Part shown: one piece after another, positions 61,845-64,000 of the stretch
Position numbering within the stretch: position 1 is the first letter of the stretch
Layout of the letters: the number at the start of each line of letters is the position of its first letter
Source of the DNA: Hexactinellida sp. DTS-2022
Taxonomy: Eukaryota > Porifera > Hexactinellida
DNA: 64,000 bases
Direction: 5' to 3'
Assembly (NCBI GenBank): GCA_028753945.1
Contig: JAPNXP010000005.1
Coordinates: 1,674,001-1,738,000, forward strand
Made by a program: the position numbers and the translations under genes
The notes under the pieces: generated by a model
Databases searched by the model: none
Seen by the model: the letters and a program-made list of their open reading frames with translations, nothing else
Told to the model about the DNA's origin: nothing

Positions 61845-63429
61845 CTATTTACTGTTGCACCGTATAAACATCAATTCCTCGAACTTATCGTCGCTTAAAC
61901 GACTTCTTTCTGGCCTGAATACTTTACCAGCTATGCTAAACAACCTTTCCACAGGTGATGAAGAAGCAGGCACTGGTAGAAACTTGTTGGCAATTATTGA
62001 AAGATTAGGGAATTTTGATGAACGTTTATTCCAGTATATTAATGGTTCACTTTCCATAAGTGTGCATGGCTCATCAAAGTACAAATTGATCTCATCTTTC
62101 CAACTGTTTTGTTCTCTAGATTCACTAATGGTAGAATCATCCATAAAGTTAAACAATTCAGTACAAATTCGTTTGGGATTTGGGCAATTACTAGTAATTT
62201 TAGTATGATGACTTGATAGATCTATCGAATTTGACTGTATTACATTGACGTTGCTTTTCGAAAGCTGGTCAACTACTTCAATTAAAAGAGTCTTGTTATT
62301 TTGTTTCTCTGATCCTGTTCTACACCAGCGTAGTTTAAAGCGAGGATCAATAATAGCTGCAACTCTGTAAGTTTTACTTGTTTCGTAGGGTTTCATACGT
62401 CTCAAAAGAGAAGAATACAATGTATCGATGAATTTGAGTGATAATCAGATCAATTAGAGAAAGTTTTGATTCCAAACCTCTTATACAAGGGAGAATATAA
62501 CTCGATGAAACATCGTTTTCAATCTGCACGGACATTGTAGCATCTTCAAAGGGAGTCAAAATTTCTACTAGATCTATCACCATATTTCTGTCGTAAAGAG
62601 TGAGCTGAGGAGCTGCTAGGGAGTCAAGCTTATCTTGAGGTACTTTCAAGATAGATCTGACCATCTTTAGTTGAGAGTTCCAACGTGTTATGTTTGCTGC
62701 CTGGATCCTACATTCGCCTTCCAATAGTTCACTCGCATGAATCGATCTACGAACATGAGCAACAATTTTTGCACATTTTGTTAATAATTTATTAATCTGA
62801 AATGCTTCTTTTAATCCATCTTTAATGACCAATTGTAGAGTGTGAGCAAAACAACGTTGATACTCAGTGAGGATACACTCGAAGACGCTATCTTCAATAA
62901 CCTCTGCGTATAATTCGTCATCTTCATCTTCAATTTCCACATCGTTATTAGAGGTATTACTTGTAGGAATATTTGGGTTTGTAAATGGTTCACAGAACCC
63001 CGGTAGATTGAATGCTTTAACCATATTTGACGCGCTATCTGTTATGATATTATAAATCTTATGCACTATCCCAAAACTAGCCATAGTTTGAAGATATACT
63101 TGAATAATATTATCAGCAGAATGTTTCCCTTTGAATCTAGTACACGCCAACATAACACTTTCTAACGACCATTCCAATATAAAGTGACCCGTAATGCCGA
63201 TATATGATCTCATTTGGCGATTGGACCAAATGTCTAAAGTTACACAGACGCTATGGACCATTTTCAATTTCTCATCTATTTGAGTTTTCACATCTATGTA
63301 TTTGCTCTTAAGTAGAGTACTCGAAAGATGTTTACATCTGGTAGCGAGGATCAAGAGTATCTGGTAGCGAGGATCAAGAGTATTAACTAATTTCTTAAAA
63401 TTTACACTCTCTACTATGGAGAGAGCCAT
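61845..63429 (-). pseudogene. hAT transposase, one frameshift
   Basis: Minus-strand frames 63429-62374 and 62420-61845 give a nearly complete core. VTLDIWSNRQMRSYIGITGH has the first Asp, IITDSASNMVKAF the second, CFAHTLQLVIKD the CxxH motif and AANITRWNSQLKMV the RW motif. In the second frame FLPVPASSSPVERLFSIAGK is the hATC dimerisation region with the Glu. The frameshift lies near 62425-62445. A BED zinc finger, usual at the N-terminus of ZBED-like hAT proteins, is absent from the first 64 kb edge region, perhaps in an upstream exon. A 23-bp tandem duplication near 63333-63380 sits in the N-terminal part without closing the frame. Confidence 0.9.
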
Positions 63430-64000
63430 TAAGTCTCCTGCAATGAAACTGAACTTTTACCATTTTTAGTTGCTAAATGATTGCGATATTCGAAATCAGA
63501 ACTATTGAAAACCTAGGAATCCGAAATTTAATTACTCTAACACCAGTGGTTATGAAATAGTTTGTGGTTGAAAGTATGGTTTCTATTTTATCTAAAATAT
63601 TCAACATATTTTTATTATATTAGTGACATTTACGTCATCGCCATATGAAAACTACGAATCACACGTATTGGAATGTTGTTTGTGAGGGATCTACTATGTC
63701 CTTGTTGCATTTATAAAAACGTTTTGAATTATTCCGTTGAATATTATAAACTCCTCATCAGAATTCGTAAAGCTTGTTTCACAAATACATTACAAACGGT
63801 GACACTACACTTTAAACTGTCGAAACTTATACTGATCACTGCTGATCAAAGAAGCTAGTGATATGTGAAGACAAATATTGATATATATTTAAATTTAGTA
63901 TTAATTTCAGGGTGACCAAAGATGACCAAAATATCTTTTTTGGTCTCCAGTTATACAGTTTACGCTAAAATAGTCCCATAATGCATTGTAGTAAAAAGAT
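63430..64000. other. 5' flank of the hAT gene, nothing recognised
   Basis: No BED finger, hAT end or other feature could be supported before the window edge. Confidence 0.5.

Overview
This is an AT-rich eukaryotic, almost certainly metazoan, window made nearly entirely of repeats. I see no convincing host gene, rRNA, tRNA, CRISPR array or bacterial-type operon. The transposon families (Merlin, Ginger with H2C2 and integrase core, THAP-type P element, KDZ-like, Tigger/pogo, hAT, Mutator-like ends, Helitron) and a clear 57-bp GT-AG intron fit an aquatic invertebrate such as a sponge or cnidarian. That placement is inference; no gene here fixes the species. Layout: 1-16556 is a tandem satellite array with units of about 0.85 and 1.43 kb. 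Each unit carries a long hairpin, and some carry extra copies of a 55-60 bp palindromic sub-repeat. Region 16557-20368 is a spacer with small transposons and a 180-bp tandem repeat. Opposite-strand units of the same satellite lie at 20369-22313 and 31743-34598. Between them sits a 9.4-kb Tigger/pogo element (22316-31740) encoding a transposase (one stop codon) and a divergent HIRAN-domain protein. A 6.6-kb element with long terminal inverted repeats (24014-30599) splits its transposase between catalytic residues; that element holds a dead Merlin transposase, small hAT and pogo elements, and a Helitron in one of its repeats. Region 35088-38275 holds remnants of a KDZ-like transposase gene. Region 38728-55595 is a deep nest inferred from inverted ends and target duplications. 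The ends of a short hAT element enclose (a) a 3.6-kb Mutator-like element with a 9-bp target duplication and an unrecognised protein, and (b) a 12.7-kb long-TIR element. That second element encloses a THAP P element, itself split by an apparently complete Ginger transposon with an unbroken 677-codon transposase, plus a hAT, a Merlin and a hAT MITE. Region 55602-64000 holds more MITEs, a broken Ulp1-type protease, a 2.9-kb TIR element with a coding relic, and a minus-strand hAT transposase with one frameshift. How it works together: mostly it does not; this is a record of successive insertions. The pieces that still look competent on sequence are the Ginger element and the HIRAN open reading frame. 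Several MITEs have perfect target duplications, and two TTAA-type MITEs are identical over 92 bp, so some activity was recent.
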